Assembly: GCA_031771865.1 (NCBI GenBank)
Contig: JASISA010000027.1
Location: 992,001 to 1,056,000 of the forward strand
Direction of reading: 5' to 3'
Length of the DNA: 64,000 bases
From: Nothophaeocryptopus gaeumannii
Taxonomy: Eukaryota; Ascomycota; Dothideomycetes; Mycosphaerellales; Mycosphaerellaceae
Position numbers and translations under genes: made by a program. The notes below the pieces were generated by a model, which made no database searches, was not told where the DNA came from, and worked only from the letters and a program-made list of their open reading frames with translations. Shown piece by piece: positions 21,808 to 32,893 of the stretch (its first letter is position 1; every line of letters begins with the position of its first letter).

Positions 21808-22514
21808 TCGATGAAGGAGATTTTCATGAAAATTGGATAATACTTGAAGCTGTTAAAGGCACAGAATCGTGGAATATGAAGGCTCGGCTGAATGCGAACA
21901 ACCTGGGAGAGTAAGGCGTCGGTAACGGAACAATATGGAAACCAGAGCGTTGGATGCTGCGATGAGAGATGTTTTTCGAGTCCATGGCCATGTAACTACG
22001 CTGATGTTCAACCTTCTAGGAACATCATATCTTTTCAAGGCTGTATAAATACTTTTTCGCAAACCAAGGATAGTTGCAGCGACGTCGACAATGCTGTCGT
22101 CTGCAGCTCATGTGACCTTTTTCCAGGTTGTGATCCTTCATCGGTGCATTTGTTCGGCGACCAGTAGTGATCGACACACCACAAGCAACCACTCGATCTC
22201 CGAGCCGACAATGCCAATACACATACAAGTCTGCAGCAATTGCGAAGGATGAATCGCTCAATAATCTTTTCAGTCTCCTTTCGCAACTTCAGAAATCATT
22301 CGTTGGACGCAGGCCTTCCGCAGCGCCCGACGAAGCTGCTCAGGCTTCGAAGCTCATGTACAGGCATAGCCCTTCCAACGATACCTACAACCATCCGGTG
22401 CACGCATCGATCCACGATTTCAAGCAGTGCAATCGATGTAGTAGCATTTACTCAAGCTCAACACCACCAACACCGTCACACCCAACACACTCGCCAACAC
22501 TCAAAAGCCTCATC
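21808..22514. other. Intergenic, nothing recognised
   Basis: Lies between the NmrA-like gene and the three-exon orphan. No clear gene. Confidence 0.45.
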
Positions 22515-23065
22515 ATGTTCGCCTCCTGCTTCGGATCCCAACCCTCTGGCTTCCGGAAAGTCAACAAACCCCACTCTCGCGCTCTCCGTCGCCAACGAGT
22601 CTGCCTCCTAGCAAAACGCATGTTCCATGGCATGTTCATGTCTCTCTGCATAAGCCATATGCCTCATACGGACACGGTGTATGACCCGCTGTATAAGAAG
22701 GAGGACCCTCCTGCTCCTTCAGTAGAGGAAGATGGGATGATGGTGCATGAGATTGATTCGAGATGGTGAGTAAGCTGCAATTCGAGATAGGGGGTCAGAG
22801 CTGTGCTGACTTTGATGGACAGGTATGAGAGAGTGGGTGATAGGATGCATGTAATGGAGATGCAGCCTATGAGTAGTAGTTCGGGTGTGTCGAAGAGAAA
22901 GGGAAAGATGCCCGACCGGCGAAAAACGGCTGGATGGAGGGTTGGAGGTATGTGGATTTTACTTCTCTTTTGTCGCTTTATGTGTTGGAGACCTACTTAC
23001 TGGCGTGTTGTGATTGTTCAGATGATGGGTTTGAGAGCGTTGGCTTGTTGTCGTCGGCTGCATGA
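22515..23065 (+). CDS. Orphan three-exon small protein, about 139 aa
   Basis: Proposed exons are 22515-22765, 22823-22947 and 23022-23065. Introns are 57 nt (GTGAGT..GACAG) and 74 nt (GTATGT..TTCAG), and the phases close to a single frame ending in DDGFESVGLLSSAA. The protein starts MFASCFGSQPSGFRKV. It is basic at the N-terminus, has an acidic Pro-rich centre (KKEDPPAPSVEEDG) and a second basic patch (SKRKGKMPDRRKTAGWR). No signal peptide, membrane segment or family seen. Two independent in-phase consensus introns are the main evidence that this is real. Confidence 0.55.
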
Positions 23066-26000
23066 TGTATTCGTCCCTCGGAGCTTTCCTCTGGAATACT
23101 CCGGTATTCGCTCAATGGACGGAGATTCAATGTCTAGGTCGCTGGGATTTCATTCTGTAAGAATTTGTTTCATGGCACTTGCAAAGATGTTTGCTGGATG
23201 ATGCCTGGCGTTTGGGTGTTTACTAATACTCATGACGGACGGGTTGAAAGGTGTTCGGGCGTACTTCCAGACAAGATATCCTTGTATTGACCTTGGCTCA
23301 GAAAGTCAGATCTCGATCGACGATTGAATGTTCCTCCGAGTGATGGAGGAGTGGACCTCGGGCGAATGCCCACTTCTGCCATATGCAAGGAGATCCTTTA
23401 CACTTATATCAGTCGATCTCTCTATAGCATCTCGCTCTTTTCTTTTCTATCTCTTCGTTCCAGACCTCAATCTCTATCGACACTCTCGACCCCGGGTGTA
23501 ATTCCCTCCATCGGTAGCAGACTGGATCCCACTGCAACATGTGCATATATTCATTTGGAAGAAGATGTGGCCAGCATAAAAGCAGCGTACCAATGACCTC
23601 ACCGTCAAGAGATACTTCGTCCATGGTAGAACAGCAGTGGTATCGCACAACTGAATCGAGGGCCTCAGGAACTACCCGAAAGGAGTTTCCACCATGAACT
23701 GGAAAGAGCTTCCGCAACAAACCGGAAGGAGACGCGCTTGCGTCGAATGTCGCGCAAGTCTACCGTTACATTGCGTTGACGGTCGCATCATACCCGCTTT
23801 TCAAGCACGATACCTCATTCGGGCAGCATTTCCAATCACTCCCACGACAACCGACATAAACGCATGCGACTGCTATGGTATGATCGACATACGGCATTGG
23901 GAAGACCGAAGGTGTAAGCCCGTGCTTCCCTCCCTTGCTTGAAGCTATTAAATGTCCACATTTTGGGAAAATCGAACTATACTTCATGGACGAAGCGTTG
24001 CGGGTCACGGCAGCCGCGTGCGTTCCGCGAGCGAGACCGCAGTTACGGCGAGGGTATGAGTACAAGACCCGAGACTGCCGTTATCCGGAATGCCTGGAGA
24101 CGTGGTTGTAAGACAGATCTGCTGCCAGGTCCTCCTCCACAGTTTCAGTTGGCCGCCTACAGCGTCTAAACACGTCGGAAGGCTACTGTGGTTGAGCGAC
24201 CCAGGTTCTTCTGGCGCTTCAATTGGTCAATACCCTTGCTAGCAAGCAAATCGGCCTAACAGATTGGCCTTCCGGAGTGTGAAGACGGTGTATGTTGCCC
24301 GAAACCAGCTCCTACCATTGGTGCAGGCCTATTGAATGGCCATGGTCATTGCATACGACTACACCAAGTCAGTCCCGAGCCTGGCCGCATCCGAAATGAA
24401 TCCTTGGGTATTGGCATTGTGAGACAGATCTAACATCACTTCCATGACCGCTCTCCACTATGTAATGGAACTATCGTTTCTCGCCTAACAAGATGACCAT
24501 TAGCACTCCGCGAGACACACGCGACGATGAAGTACACCCTCTGGAACTGAGACACGACAGGGCCCTTTCCGAATGATAATAAGTATGCGGTGGTCTTGCA
24601 GGGACACTAGCGGGAGTACCCGGCTAAGCTTTTCGAGGAGACAGAGAGCCCATTTCCATCGTGAAGACGGGCTAATCTCGGCCTGGAATTTGGCATGCCT
24701 AGGCTAGGCTACGGGCTTCTCTCCACCTCTCTACGAAGCGCTAAGCTACCTGCCTCGAATCCGGGGCTTAAAACTTTCCAAAGTTGAAGAGACACCTTAA
24801 ATTGCACCCGAAGAGCTTGCCGTCAGGCAGGAAACTTTTGGATTTTAACCACTCAGAAGGCCTGATTAGGGTCCTGTAGGCTGTTTTCCAGGTGGTCAGT
24901 GTCCGGAAAGCAAGGCCAACTTTCCGGCTTTTTTGGAGGCAGATCCGGTGACAAGGCCTAGCTGTCCTGTTCGTGAACGACGTGACTAAGCTGTCAGCCG
25001 TCAACCGAGCCGAAGTTCAGAATGGATCGGGTGACGACACGCGGTGTCTCGGTTCCTCACCGGCGGTCGTTGCTCCTCCTCCATACACCTCACTGAGTGC
25101 CAAGTCATCAGAACCAATATGAAGAGGCTTGTACTCTAGGCAGGAATAGGATCGTTATGCTTGATCAACGTGCATCTCGATTGAGGACGTTGTCTACGTA
25201 CATTGTACAGGGCTTCGCAGATCTCCAGCTTGAAGGCAATCTACAAGGTACCTGTGAAAAGCTCAAGAGGCCTCTCGCATGCAGTTCGTCAGATTGCAAT
25301 GACGACTGTACCCAGAAGCTCGACATGGCCTTACCGAATCTGCCGTGGCGAAACTATTCTGACCGTCTAATCAAATCCACAACACGAAACAACACATCAC
25401 AACGAAAATCACTTCCTCACCCAAGAATCAGTGCGTAGGGTTGTAGGGTTCAGTCAACTCGCACATCCGATCGCACAGCGTTCCCGTCGACATGTTCAAT
25501 ACCGTAAATTTCAATCGACCTAAGGATAATCGGGCACTTGCAAGGCCTTGGCCCACCTTTGCCGCGGTGTTTGTAGGGGTTTAGGCCAATTCACTAGGTA
25601 TTTTACGCTTACCTTTCCTTGTGAGGTAGGAGACAATGTGTGGAAGCGCTATTGGTCGGATGTGCGAGGTGACCGTCGTACACTCGGCCAAGCAGCCTTC
25701 GCACCATCTCAACTATGCCCTCAAACTACTTCTTCAGCTCGTGCAACAGCCGCAGCTCAAACCCACGCGTTTCCTCTAAAGAGTTTAGCCGCACAGCCCC
25801 CAACTCCTACTACGCACGTCAAGCTTTTGCAAAGTCGTGCCGGGATCGTCAAGCTTCTATGGATTCGTAGTGCCAGGCCAGGCTCGCAAGTCAACAAGCT
25901 GCACCGTGGCAGCGGTACGAAGCGACAGCACACATGCCAAATCCACTCTCAAAGGAGCCTTCCGCAAGGAAGCTCTCTTAGCTTGCAGCGGAACCTGCAG

Positions 26001-26647
26001 AACCTTGCGAGGCTGGGAGGATTTTTCGGGGAGCTTGCTGCTCCCACACGATGTATCCTCGAGGTCCCTGCTTTTGGCAGTAACAGCTGTGTCTGCACGT
26101 CACTCGGTATCCGACTTGGGTACCTTTCCACGAGGCTGAGGAAGACAGAGAGTGTGTGTGTCGAGAGATTGTTCAGATTTGAAGTGTCTGTGTAGAAGTC
26201 TGTGTCCCAGCTATGGCGCTTGTCTCATATTCATCTCGTCTGTGAATGATGTGAGAGTGAAAGAAATGTCTGTATGCTGTGGGGAAGATGCTGTGGTGAT
26301 TCACTTGGGTATGCGACTTTTTTACAACGTCCGGTCAAAAAACACGAGCATGAAAGCTGTTGATTGATTTGCTCATTCCCTATAGCACACATTCCATGTC
26401 TAGGAAATGTGTGAGCAAAGGGCGACAGAGACGATTCGTCTGTGGGGAAACAGTCCAAAGGCAAGAAATGTGAATTGTAGATCCATCTGATCGCAGCTGG
26501 TAGGCTGGTCGACGCTGTGCACATTATGAAAATCCATCCCTCTGAGGTCTATCAAAAAGAACCGTGGTTCTCAGCCAGACACTGTCGTAGTCAAGTAATG
26601 TGAGCAATTGTAGAAGTCCAATCAAGCGTGTCCAATCCAATCCACGT
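23066..26647. other. Gene-poor 3.6-kb interval
   Basis: No gene with recognisable domains is present. The longest frame (25548-26195, plus, 215 codons) lacks features and is not called. Near 24626-24660 a short plus-strand run reads KLFEETESPFPS before a stop, echoing the C-terminus of the NmrA-like protein upstream (17 identical bases). I see no terminal repeats or reverse-transcriptase motifs. Confidence 0.45.
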
Positions 26648-28186
26648 CTATCCTCGTCTAAGCACATCAATCGTCTCAAAGCTCACAGCCCTTAGCCTCT
26701 TCCTCAAATCCATCTCCAAAGAATCAAAGCTCGCCGTGCTCAACGGGCTTCCACTCGTACAATCTAGCGGAGCACCAAGCGGATCCACAAGATCTGCAAT
26801 ACTGTCACTACTCGAAGTCCGACTCGCAAGGTTCGCGTTTCGTCGTCTGACGGAGTCCAACCGTTGGGATAGCATGTTGACAAGTTTCTGAAGTCGGTGT
26901 AGTTCGCTTAGGACGAGTTGCGCTGCGAGGCGGTTGCTTGTTTCTGTGCTTCCGTCGGAGGAGTAGCCGTCTGCTGAGGTTGGGAAACGGAAGACTTCCT
27001 CGGAGTAGGACCGTGGTCTTTCGCCCGATGGTGGGCTTGCCCAATTTGAATCGGAATCGAAGGATGGCTTGTCACGAGCTGCGGCTCCATACCTGATGCG
27101 GATATTAGCAAGTACGTAGACCTTCGGGATGTGGTTGACATACCACGCCATCAACTTGAAGCAGACAAGGCCAATGATTGTCAAGAGGTATTCGTCTTGA
27201 GTGCAGGAGCACTCTAGCGTCCTCACAATTTCGTCAATAATTCGGCGATTGTCGTTGATGACCGAGTCGATAGTAGGTAAAAGTGCGGTTCCACTTAGAC
27301 CAGGACGGGAGCAAGCGGCGGAGGAATTGGGGAACAGTTGCGTGAGGAAACCGAGTACTGAAGTGAGGCAGCATCCTCCAGCAAAGGGATTTGATGCTGG
27401 TTGTTGGCAGGAGTACCCATTTCCAAGTGCAGGCCCGCTACTGGTGCAGTCTTCGTTGATTAATGATGTAAAAGTGTCGAAATTGCTATTCGGAGAAGAT
27501 GCACTGGAAAGGCTCGGGGCTGATATGGTGGAGTCTGGTGTTCCACGTAGTGTTGTGAACATGTCCATTGATCCAAATATATCGCCGGGGTCCCGTCCGG
27601 TGAATTGGGGCTGTGGAGCTGATGTGGGCTGCGGCTGAGAAGAGGAAGGACCAGGGTGCATGAATGGAGACCAGAGATCAGTGCAACCACGAACATCTTG
27701 ATGCGAGCTTGTTCGTTGCAGCATGTCCGTAGGCGTGATCGTTCCTGTAGGGGATAGTGTTGACTTTGCTGCAAAATCGAGAGGTGATATGCAATCTTCC
27801 GTGGAAGCAATGGCCATGTTTGCGACAGGAGCCTGCATCAATGGTTCGAAGGGTTTCTGCGCAGCACTCTGTTGTTCTTGCTGTCGAGACTGTTGCTGCT
27901 GATATTGCTGTTGTTGCAGGTGGATCATTCTGGCTTGCTGTGCTTGTTGGACTGCTTTACTCGCGGCACGAGACGTTCGTCCAGTTCGCTTCGAAGCGCC
28001 ATACTCGCATGAAAGCCCACGTCGGTTGCATCGTACGCATGAGGGTTTGTCGCGCGAACATTTGACCTTGGAGGTAGCGCAAGCCGTACACGAGTCTTTC
28101 AACTTTGGTCCAGAGAGCTGTTGCATCGCATCTTTTCGTCGTTGGCTCTCCATATCGGGGCGGATAATTGCAAAGCCTTCAGTCAT
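26648..28186 (-). CDS. AflR-like Zn2Cys6 transcription factor
   Basis: Zn2Cys6 cluster at residues 33-60 (C33, C36, C43, C50, C53, C60) in the context SCTACATSKVKCSRDKPSC, followed by SKRTGR, the pattern of the AflR family. A Gln-rich segment (residues about 84-110) and a long Ser/Pro linker follow. The C-terminal AflR-type region holds CSCTQDEYLLTIIGLVCFKLMAWY and AAQLVLSELHRLQKLVNMLSQR. The span is open throughout, but 27143-27093 looks like a 51-nt intron. Splicing joins CFKLMAW to YGAAARDK as in family members, giving 495 residues. Such proteins usually control secondary-metabolite clusters; no synthase gene is visible in this window. Confidence 0.88.
   Translation of the reverse strand: MTEGFAIIRPDMESQRRKDAMQQLSGPKLKDSCTACATSKVKCSRDKPSCVRCNRRGLSCEYGASKRTGRTSRAASKAVQQAQQARMIHLQQQQYQQQQSRQQEQQSAAQKPFEPLMQAPVANMAIASTEDCISPLDFAAKSTLSPTGTITPTDMLQRTSSHQDVRGCTDLWSPFMHPGPSSSQPQPTSAPQPQFTGRDPGDIFGSMDMFTTLRGTPDSTISAPSLSSASSPNSNFDTFTSLINEDCTSSGPALGNGYSCQQPASNPFAGGCCLTSVLGFLTQLFPNSSAACSRPGLSGTALLPTIDSVINDNRRIIDEIVRTLECSCTQDEYLLTIIGLVCFKLMAWYVNHIPKVYVLANIRIRYGAAARDKPSFDSDSNWASPPSGERPRSYSEEVFRFPTSADGYSSDGSTETSNRLAAQLVLSELHRLQKLVNMLSQRLDSVRRRNANLASRTSSSDSIADLVDPLGAPLDCTSGSPLSTASFDSLEMDLRKRLRAVSFETIDVLRRG
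27093..27143 (-). other. Stop-free 51-nt intron in the AflR-like gene
   Basis: Minus-strand sequence with GTATGT donor, GCTAAT branch site and ATCAG acceptor, length 17 x 3 and no stop. It interrupts the conserved CFKLMAWY segment between W and Y. Retention would add 17 residues in frame. Confidence 0.75.
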
Positions 28187-31100
28187 GTCGAATTAAGAAC
28201 AATAGTAAAGACCAATGCCCGGGTCAGTTGAACGAGACTCGGTCGATGGGGTCGATGACGGTGCGAATAGATGTTGGGTGCAATAGCAGGAAATGCCACT
28301 GAGATGTCCAACGATACTTGATCGACTGGAGTGGCACGCGGACGCATGAAAACGTGGCTAACCCACCTGATAATCTTGTCCTAAGGCTCCTGCGTCGGTC
28401 AGGCCATGTGAAGTCGTAGCCCTGGGGCAAGATTGCACGGACGGTCAATTAGATCGTTCTGCAGCTGTTGGTGAGTAGTGCATAGCACCAGGCAATGCGA
28501 AGATCCTTAGCGTCAAGCTAAGGACAGCTACGCTCAAGACCCTGTTCAGAGAAGGGATCTTCGGGCATGTTGTAAGAGTGAAGGCCTATTGCACCGATGA
28601 AGCTGCAGGCTATATGAATAACTTCAACGGCGTCGCATGGCATCTCAAGGTCGGCGAACAAGGGAGAGGGTGGTCTCAGCGATTGTCAAGCCACTGATGC
28701 GCACCTGGTATGAGAGATGAATGGTGCCTCAAATCAACCCGGTACGCCTCGGCCGCAGCAGTTGGGGCTTATACAAGAACCCCAATCTAGTCAGCTCCCA
28801 TCAGTGGTCATCAGCTTGAGTTGAGCTGAAGAGGGTGACCGCACGCAACCGTGTTCGAGCGCAGTCGAAGTGGTTCATTGTCTTTCAGAGCACGTTAAGC
28901 AACGTGCGCTCTTTGCGACAAACATGTGTGAAGCGCTAGGTCCCATAGTTCCGGGGTTCCGTTGGTTGGTCTACTGGCTGCCAAGCTTAGTCGACTTCTC
29001 GGGAAGCCGTGTAGAAATAACGGGTCGCAGATGAAGCCCCGGAGCCGGACCGCTTGAAACATACCATTCCTACTCCCTGCCCCAAGATGTCGTTCGGCAC
29101 TTTTACACACGCCGCAGCATTCCGCCAAATCTTCCCCCTTGTACGTGATCGGATGGCGGCAGCTCGGGTGACAGGCCCGTGCGATCAGTTAGGAGCTCGC
29201 GACAGCTCCCATGCGTAGAGCTAGATGCATGAGAAGCAATGTCACAAAGCGCGGCCAGCATCTCACAGTAAAGATGCTGTGAGCAATGAGCCTCTTATAC
29301 GCGTCAATCGCCAGCGGACGGTCCCTTGAAGCTCAGCAGTGGTCAATTGAATCCGGGATAGCAAACCCCTCCGCGTGATCAAAATGATATTGAGTGCCAG
29401 CTCAGACGAAGTTCGGCCCGACTCCTGACCATGTCGACGGGGATCGCTGGTCTGTTCAATTGTTCGAGAGGTTCTGGATCGAACATGTCACTAGTTAATG
29501 AACATGTGGATGCATGTAACCCCTGGAGTGGTGCCCGTTCAGGTTCCCTGTCGCTGTGGCGAGGTTCTACGGTACTTTCGCCGCCATCAGGAGAGCTCTC
29601 ATGAAGTCGGTATCCGCAGGAAATTCATGAGGCAGCATCCCTCATACTCCGAAACCCACAACTGGCTATGATACTCCCAAGAACCCCAGCACCAACACTG
29701 CGACGAGCACATGAAAGTCTTTGATGTGGAGGCCTCGAGATTCTCCGGGAACGACCCCTACCGCCATTAGCCTACTCCGGTGGCCACTGCCCTTCACGAG
29801 CGGTGGAGGAATCTACGCGGAAAATACAATTGGTCGTCCTAGTGTGAGACAGAGCGTTCGGATCGGCGATATTGCTCCCAACACACCCACCTCTTCCGAA
29901 GAAATCTTCTTATTTATGGTGCGAACCCAGGAGAAGCGCGTGAAGAAAGAGAGCATGACTTAATTGAATCCATCGGGGAACCTGGGGCTTTGCCAAGCCC
30001 CCAACGGACATACCGTTCAGATCTCAGTGACCACGGCATTTGATCTGCCATGGTCCGCGCTCGAGGCGTCAAGCCTGTGCCCAGAGATCAACGCTGTGTT
30101 GTTCTCCTTCGAAAGCACTGTCGGCGCTGTGAAAAGCTGGATTGCTGGAACAAGCGCGTTCGGACAGGACTAAAGCACGGCGGCAAACCCAGAGTATTCA
30201 AACCCCACATGCCCTGCAAGAATACTGCATGGAAGCATCGCGACCATAATGGTCAATTCAAGGGCAGTGGGCGGTGGGATCATGCGAGCTACACCGCCGT
30301 CTCTTATCACGAGCCATGAGCCCCAACACGAAATTTTGCGCTAGTCCGGTGATTGAGGGCTCGTAAAGTACTACCAAAGGTGTCGGCGCGCTCACCGAGT
30401 TGGCGTACTTGCCTGTTCAAGTGCGGTGTTTTCGTCATCTTGTCTGCCCATTGCAGGCCACCTGAACATAATACAAACTTTCTCATGAATAGCGTATGTT
30501 CATGCTGTGCGAGAATGCTCCTGCCCTCGAACTCTCTTCTCTCGGCTTACAGGCAATGGATTTGCCATCCGCAAGCTCTGAAATGTAGCGGCTTCGTCCT
30601 ACACTGAAGTCCGACATCCTTGCTGCCTTCCAAGAAGCCTCACGTCAGCTCCAGAAAAGGTAAGGCGAGGTGATCAATCCTTTCGAAGAATGAGATTTCC
30701 TTTTGAACAGCTCAAGTTGAACAGCTCAAGTTGAACAGCTCAAGTTAGCTGTGAATGACTTGATCGCACTGATGACTGGCAGATTCGAAGACAATGGGAA
30801 GCATCGCAGCCTCACTCCAGAGACCGTCGAAGACTCCAAACCAAGACGCCTGACGAGAAGACCACACTAGCAAGGACCTGCCTCACGAACGTTCGCTATG
30901 GAAGAAGAGGCACGAGAGGTTATATTGGACTCATCAGCATATGGTTTCCAGCGATGGACGTGCCCGATGCTGCAATGTGACTGAGCATATCGACGGCTTG
31001 TTGTAAAGACCATACGACAATGAGCTGCAGTGAAGTCGTCACGAGCTTGTCAACTACAATGCCGTGAGCGATCGACGAGACAACTTGTCACTGCGCAAGC

Positions 31101-32155
31101 CGTCGCCCAGGATGCTTCATCGCAAGGGTCTCATTGTATTCACGAACGATTGTCTTCGAGCACTTGGTCCTGAACTACGTCGCTTGGTCGCCTGGAGATG
31201 CTCTATTACCGTGTCAGAGATAGAGCAGCAAAGGGTCTTTGATCCACGACGAGGCCAGGAGGTCGTATAACAAGCACTCGGCGCATCTGAAAGTGGACAA
31301 TCGAAGTCACAACTCGGAGAAGGGGAAAGTAAAGCAGACATATATCGTCTGACCCCTGAGTGGGAAGTACATGTAGTAGTCGTCGTCGCGAAAAGCTCAA
31401 CTGCACTCAAAATCTCACAGACCTCACATACTGTATGTTTCATCATCTGGTCATTCGACTCTTTAACTCGCTCGCCCTCTGTATCACACAACAACTCATG
31501 CTACTGAAACTACGCATCTCTCAAATAAAGGATCTCTCCCTTTTCAGTAACACAATCATATCTCCTCTTTCCATTTCCATCAACCACAAAAGAAGGGTGT
31601 GGTTGGGTATGCTTGGCGTGGCCTGTGTTCTCCCCAAATAGACTTTCCGCACTGCACGGCTCCAAGGAAAACTCAATTGCAAAAGCTCGTAACCTTAACT
31701 GAACTCAATGCGCGACTAAGGAGAGAGAAGCACAACGGCGGCAGGGCTGACACGGACTAAAAGTACAACTTAGCAGAGAAGAGGAAAGACGAGTGTTACA
31801 TGTTGATCAGTTTCGTTTATGCATTGCTTTCGTTAATATCTATGAGGTAGTCGCACCATTACCGGCTCGCCCGACGCGAGCAGTCAGAATAGCAGATTAC
31901 ATCCAAGCCGTTTCCCATTCAAACCGCCGAGAGAGTGTATCGGTAGTCACCCATTTCTGAGACTCCGTCGCATTCGTTCAAGTCAAGCTAGTCAAAGCAC
32001 ACTCTTTCGTGTGATGTGATGTGTTTGACTGAAGCATGCTTTACTTGAGTGCATTGACAAAGTCGCCGTATGCTGCGTGTTGATGAGATGTACAAATCCT
32101 CGCGATCGTCCGATCAAATCAAGTCCCACTCCAATGAAGGAAGGGCTTGAGTGAT
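28187..32155. other. Gene-poor 4-kb interval
   Basis: Contains the promoter side of the AflR-like gene and the 3' side of the cell-wall protein. Short open frames only, none with recognisable features. A small perfect tandem repeat lies at 30705-30746. No transposon signature seen. Confidence 0.45.
30705..30746 (+). repeat. Three perfect copies of a 14-bp tandem repeat
   Basis: The unit GAACAGCTCAAGTT occurs three times in a row without a mismatch, in otherwise non-coding sequence. Confidence 0.95.
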
Positions 32156-32893
32156 CTATGCGAAGAACGCAAGGATCGCGCCGACAGCGAGCATGCCAGA
32201 GGCAGTGAGCGCGGAAGCACCACCAGTCTGTTGAGAAGCGCCAGTGGAAGAGGTAGCGCTACCGCCAACAGCACCAGCCTCAGTCGAACTCGTACCAGAG
32301 GCGGAGACCTCAGCGGTAGAAGTAACAGTCGAAGAGCCAGTCGCGGTAGTGGCGAGGGTAGTGGCGTTTCCAGCTGGGTAAGGAACCGCGGTTGTGGGTG
32401 CGACGACTGCAGAGGAGACAGAGGCGCTGCTGTAAACGGGTGGGGTGACTGGCGCGACGGAGGTGGTGGGGGCTGAAGTGGTGGACTCTGGTGCCACTGG
32501 GGTGGAGGACTCGACTGGAGTGGCGGATGACACTGGAGCGGAATAGACTGGAACGGTCTCGCTGCTGGATGTCACTGCCGCTGGAGAGGTGGAGGCGGTC
32601 GGGGCGGTGTAGGCGGCTGGAGTTGTGGCAGCTGTGCTGGTCTCGACTGGTGCAGAGTAGGTCTGAGGGGTGGTTGGTGCCTGTGATTGTTAGCTTCAGA
32701 ATCGTCGTCGTGGCTGTGGCTGGTCGTGATGTACCTGAATCTGACCGTCCTGTTGCGTTTGTTAGCATGTTGTTACTGATTGCTGAGAAGCGATGACTCC
32801 ACTTACGGAGATCTGAGAGACGACGTAGCCGGGTGGAGAGTCTGCGAGGACAGCGCCCGCGGCGGCGACAACGGCGACGAATGAGTAACGCAT
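32156..32893 (-). CDS. GPI-anchored, Ser/Thr-rich cell-wall protein with one PIR motif
   Basis: Three exons: 32893-32807 (29 codons), 32749-32735 (5 codons) and 32680-32156, giving 208 residues. Signal peptide MRYSFVAVVAAAGAVLA. Residues 26-34 read SQISDGQIQ, the repeat unit of PIR cell-wall proteins, whose glutamine becomes ester-linked to beta-1,3-glucan. The rest is a Ser/Thr/Pro/Ala mucin-like stalk, suited to O-mannosylation, ending in a hydrophobic GPI-attachment tail (ASALTASGMLAVGAILAFFA). So the protein carries two possible wall anchors, PIR and GPI. The 15-nt middle exon encodes exactly DGQIQ. Introns (57 and 54 nt, GTAAGT and GTACAT donors) are both phase 0. Confidence 0.85.
32735..32749 (-). 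other. 15-nt microexon encoding the PIR core DGQIQ
   Basis: Preceded by acceptor CAACAG and followed by donor GTACAT on the minus strand. Both flanking introns are phase 0, so skipping would delete only these five residues. Confidence 0.85.

Noticed and set aside
25548..26195. Plus-strand 215-codon open frame in the sparse region
   Set aside because: No ATG context, domain or amino-acid pattern to support it; another frame over the same bases is equally open.
23066..32155. Possible transposon-derived or RIP-mutated region
   Set aside because: Base composition is not strikingly AT-rich, and no terminal repeats, target duplications or polymerase/integrase motifs were seen by eye.
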